DNA of 64,000 nt, taken from assembly GCA_024742405.1 (NCBI GenBank), contig JANSYP010000007.1:62001-126000 (forward strand), written 5' to 3'. Shown here piece by piece: positions 61,823 through 64,000 of the stretch (its first letter is position 1; each line of letters opens with the position of its first letter). Source of the DNA: Paracoccaceae bacterium (lineage in GTDB: Bacteria > Pseudomonadota > Alphaproteobacteria > Rhodobacterales > Rhodobacteraceae). Below the pieces are notes generated by a model that searched no databases, had not been told where the DNA came from, and saw only the letters and a program-made list of their open reading frames with translations. Position numbers and translations under genes: made by a program.

Positions 61823-64000
61823 ATGCGACATCTGACGGATCGCGGCGCTCGTTCACCGAAGTTTTATCGCCCGCGAGCATCAGGCCTTCGATGGACAGAG
61901 TTTATCCGGATCACGACGATCGCGCTTGCTATGGCGGTCCTGCTGGGCGCCGAGCCTGCTGCGGCCGCTGATCCGCCTTCGAGTGCGTCGACTGTTGGGC
62001 AGACCGTCACCAACCCGATTACGGCCATGGATACGGTCGTCACGAACCTTTTGGTCGATCCGGCCAGTACGCCGACGGCAGGCAACACCGCCTTTGTGCA
62101 GACGGCGGATGGCTACACGTTTCTGGTGAAGAGTGTGGGCGAAATCTTCTACAACGAGGATACGCCTCCATTAGGCTTCACAATTACTGGGTTTACAGGC
62201 TCCGACGCCACGGTGACGTCTCCGGAGGCAACCTCGCCGATTACGTTCCCCACGGGCCAAACAACGACCGACTTCGACAACGGCTTCGCCAGCAGCGGAT
62301 CGACGGACCCGACCACACCGCCCGTTATCGAGAACGGCAGCGATGGGGTCAAGTACGTGTTGACCGGTGCAAATGGCAGCAATGGCCGCGCCGGAGCGCT
62401 TTTTGTCCCCCCGGCCTCTGGCGGCGACGGCGACGAAGGACCGAGCTTCAGTTTTCCACCGCCGACCTTCAGCGACACCATCGTTGCGACCAGCAAATCG
62501 GGCCTTGAGGTTGGCAGCGTCGGCGGCAATGGCGGCACGGGCGGGGATTCTATCTTCAGTTTCTGGGACGGCAAACCGGGCGGTGATGGTGGCAACGGCG
62601 GCGATGTGACCGTAACGCAAGGCGCGTCCAGCTCGATCCAGACCAGCGGCGACAACAACTACGGGATCATCGTCTATAGCCGCAGCGGCGTGGCCGGTGA
62701 TGGCGGCGATGCCATCTTGGCGCCCGGTGGCGGGTCCGGTGGCAAGTCGGCTGACGGCGGAGACGTGCTCGTGAACGTGAACGGCGTGGTTTCGACGTCA
62801 GGTGAGAACGCCTACGGCGTATACACGCAGAGCGTCGGCAACAATGGTGGCGAAGGTGGAAATCAGTGGGGTCTGGTCGGGGTGTCCGGTGGCGGCGGTG
62901 CGCCCGGCAACGCCGGCACAGTGACTGTCAGCATCTTTGACGGCGCCCAGATCTTTACGGCCGGGGATTTTGCCCACGGCGTCCTTGCCCAATCGGTTGG
63001 CGGAACCGGCGGCACCGGGGGCTTCAGCGGCAACCTTCTGGTGTCGCTGGCGCAGAACAACACGGACCCCGGCGGTGATGCCAATACGGTGACCGTGACC
63101 AACGGCGGAGCGATCCAGACCACCGGCGACCTGGCGCGTGGGATCATGGCGCAGTCGATCGGCGGCGGCGGTGGCGCGGGCGGCACGGCCGGCGGCCTTT
63201 TCTCGCTTGCCTTGGGGGGCATGACCTCGGGCGGCGGGGCCGGGGACACGGTCACGGTCAGCAACACGGGAACAGGCACGATTCTGACAACCGGCGTAGC
63301 GTCCGACGGCATCATGGCACAGTCGATCGGTGGCAGCGGCGGTGCCGGTGTCGATGCCTTCGGTGCGCTTGTGGGAATTGGCGGTAGCGGGTCCAACGCG
63401 GGCGACGGTGCAACCGTCACTGTGTCCAACCTTGGAAGCATCCGGACAAGCGGAACCGGCGCACGCGGTATCGTCGCACAATCGATCGGCGGCGGCGGCG
63501 GCGATGGCGGCTCCTCTACTGGTTTGGTCGCCGTCGGTGGCGACGGCGACGGCGGCGGGACAGGCGGCACTGTGAACGTCACCAACGACGGCATCATTGC
63601 CACGGAAGGCGCAGACGCGATCGGCATCCTGGCCCAGTCCATCGGCGGTGGGGGCGGCAATGGCGGCTCAACCGCATCTGTCGGTGTGTTTGCCGGTGTT
63701 GCAGTCGGTGGCACCGGCGGCGGAGGCGGAGATGGCGGCAATGCAAATGTCAACATTTCGGACACCGATTCGAGCCAGCCCTCACAAATCACGACCCAAG
63801 GCGACAGAGCCACCGGCGTCTTCGTGCAGTCGGTCGGCGGGGGCGGCGGCAATGGCGGCGGCGCGGTTCAGGTATCTGTCGGCTTTGGAGGCGCTGCCTC
63901 GGTGGCCGTTGGCGGCGATGGGGGCGATGGGGGCGAGGGTGGCACAGTCATCCTGACCGGCAGCGGCGATGCCTCGGTCCAGACCGGCGGCGCAGACGCA
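61823..64000 (+). CDS. Large glycine-rich repeat autotransporter-like surface protein (3'-truncated by window edge)
   Basis: An open frame of 726 codons that runs off the right edge. It starts MRHLTDRGARSPKFY with GGAAGG 7 bases upstream, then has a long signal-like hydrophobic segment (IRITTIALAMAVLLGAEPAAAA, residues 30-49). From about residue 335 it shows repeats of about 52-64 residues ending in G-(I/V)-x-x-QS-(I/V)-GG-GGG. QS of this motif begins at 62828, 62990, 63152, 63320, 63479, 63635 and 63827. Such passenger repeats are typical of large autotransporter adhesins with a C-terminal barrel, which is not in view. It probably folds as a beta-helix on the cell surface. Confidence 0.82.
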   Translation, partial: MRHLTDRGARSPKFYRPRASGLRWTEFIRITTIALAMAVLLGAEPAAAADPPSSASTVGQTVTNPITAMDTVVTNLLVDPASTPTAGNTAFVQTADGYTFLVKSVGEIFYNEDTPPLGFTITGFTGSDATVTSPEATSPITFPTGQTTTDFDNGFASSGSTDPTTPPVIENGSDGVKYVLTGANGSNGRAGALFVPPASGGDGDEGPSFSFPPPTFSDTIVATSKSGLEVGSVGGNGGTGGDSIFSFWDGKPGGDGGNGGDVTVTQGASSSIQTSGDNNYGIIVYSRSGVAGDGGDAILAPGGGSGGKSADGGDVLVNVNGVVSTSGENAYGVYTQSVGNNGGEGGNQWGLVGVSGGGGAPGNAGTVTVSIFDGAQIFTAGDFAHGVLAQSVGGTGGTGGFSGNLLVSLAQNNTDPGGDANTVTVTNGGAIQTTGDLARGIMAQSIGGGGGAGGTAGGLFSLALGGMTSGGGAGDTVTVSNTGTGTILTTGVASDGIMAQSIGGSGGAGVDAFGALVGIGGSGSNAGDGATVTVSNLGSIRTSGTGARGIVAQSIGGGGGDGGSSTGLVAVGGDGDGGGTGGTVNVTNDGIIATEGADAIGILAQSIGGGGGNGGSTASVGVFAGVAVGGTGGGGGDGGNANVNISDTDSSQPSQITTQGDRATGVFVQSVGGGGGNGGGAVQVSVGFGGAASVAVGGDGGDGGEGGTVILTGSGDASVQTGGADA

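Noticed and set aside
62863-63852. Minus-strand Pro-rich open frame opposite the autotransporter-like gene
   Set aside because: Proline-rich composition is the complement of Gly codons in the repeats.
61823-64000. Regular repeats considered as a CRISPR array
   Set aside because: The repeats are 156-192 bp apart, variable and in one protein-coding frame; there are no short identical repeats with unique spacers.

Overview
The window is GC-rich DNA from an alphaproteobacterium, most likely a marine Rhodobacterales (Roseobacter-group) member. This is inferred from the gene content: TRAP transport, a pca/pob aromatic pathway with PcaQ, hmuSTUV, a Dor/Tor S-oxide/N-oxide reductase, a phasin, and tightly packed ATGA/TGATG-coupled operons. 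No rRNA, tRNA, CRISPR array or intact mobile element was seen. The only mobile trace is a decayed IS3-family relic near 48.4-49.1 kb.

Layout. (1) 1-11.6 kb is a sugar / sugar-acid / CoA-thioester catabolic block. It holds a sugar ABC permease (cut by the left edge), an enolase-superfamily dehydratase, a Zn-alcohol dehydrogenase and a KduD-like SDR, then a CoA-transferase / enoyl-CoA hydratase / Dabb / glycerate kinase operon, a MaoC hydratase, and an SDR / DUF993 / sugar-isomerase operon. Two of its promoter regions share the near-identical palindrome TAACCAnnTAGTTA. (2) 12.2-16.8 kb is haem uptake and use (hmuSTUV) followed by two small unknown genes. (3) 17.8-21.8 kb holds a DUF937 membrane protein, an outer-membrane barrel, and a pyridoxal-kinase-like gene coupled to an unusual TIM-barrel/methylglyoxal-synthase fusion.

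(4) 22.0-33.7 kb is the most notable region. A two-component system is followed by two di-haem peroxidases, a Tat-exported Rieske protein, an arsenite-oxidase-like molybdopterin subunit, a HEAT-repeat protein and a pseudoazurin. AioBA-like subunits next to two MauG/CcpA-type peroxidases match the dissimilatory iodate reductase system (IdrABP1P2). The order P-P-B-A and the HEAT and pseudoazurin genes make it a variant. Three GTCAYA direct repeats at exact 10-bp spacing lie upstream of the operon, and a perfect 30-bp palindrome follows the molybdoenzyme gene.

(5) 33.9-39.3 kb carries a methyltransferase, a tandem trypsin-like protease converging on a subtilase, and a phasin. (6) 40.3-48.0 kb is a Dor/Tor respiratory cluster: a soluble hybrid kinase, an OmpR-type regulator, a pentahaem cytochrome, a TorD chaperone and a DMSO/TMAO reductase, with phased repeats between the divergent regulator and cytochrome genes. 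(7) 49.1-51.1 kb has an NmrA-like oxidoreductase and an AraC regulator. (8) 51.4-61.1 kb is an aromatic-acid island: a TRAP transporter and a PcaQ-like LysR gene on the minus strand, divergent from pobA-pcaDCHG-BKACE-pcaB. The BKACE gene probably replaces the missing pcaIJ/pcaF steps. (9) From 61.8 kb to the right edge runs the open N-terminal part of a large glycine-rich repeat autotransporter-like protein.

Taken together, the window shows a metabolically versatile marine heterotroph able to use sugar acids and lignin-type aromatics, and to respire alternative acceptors (S/N-oxides and probably iodate) when oxygen is short.
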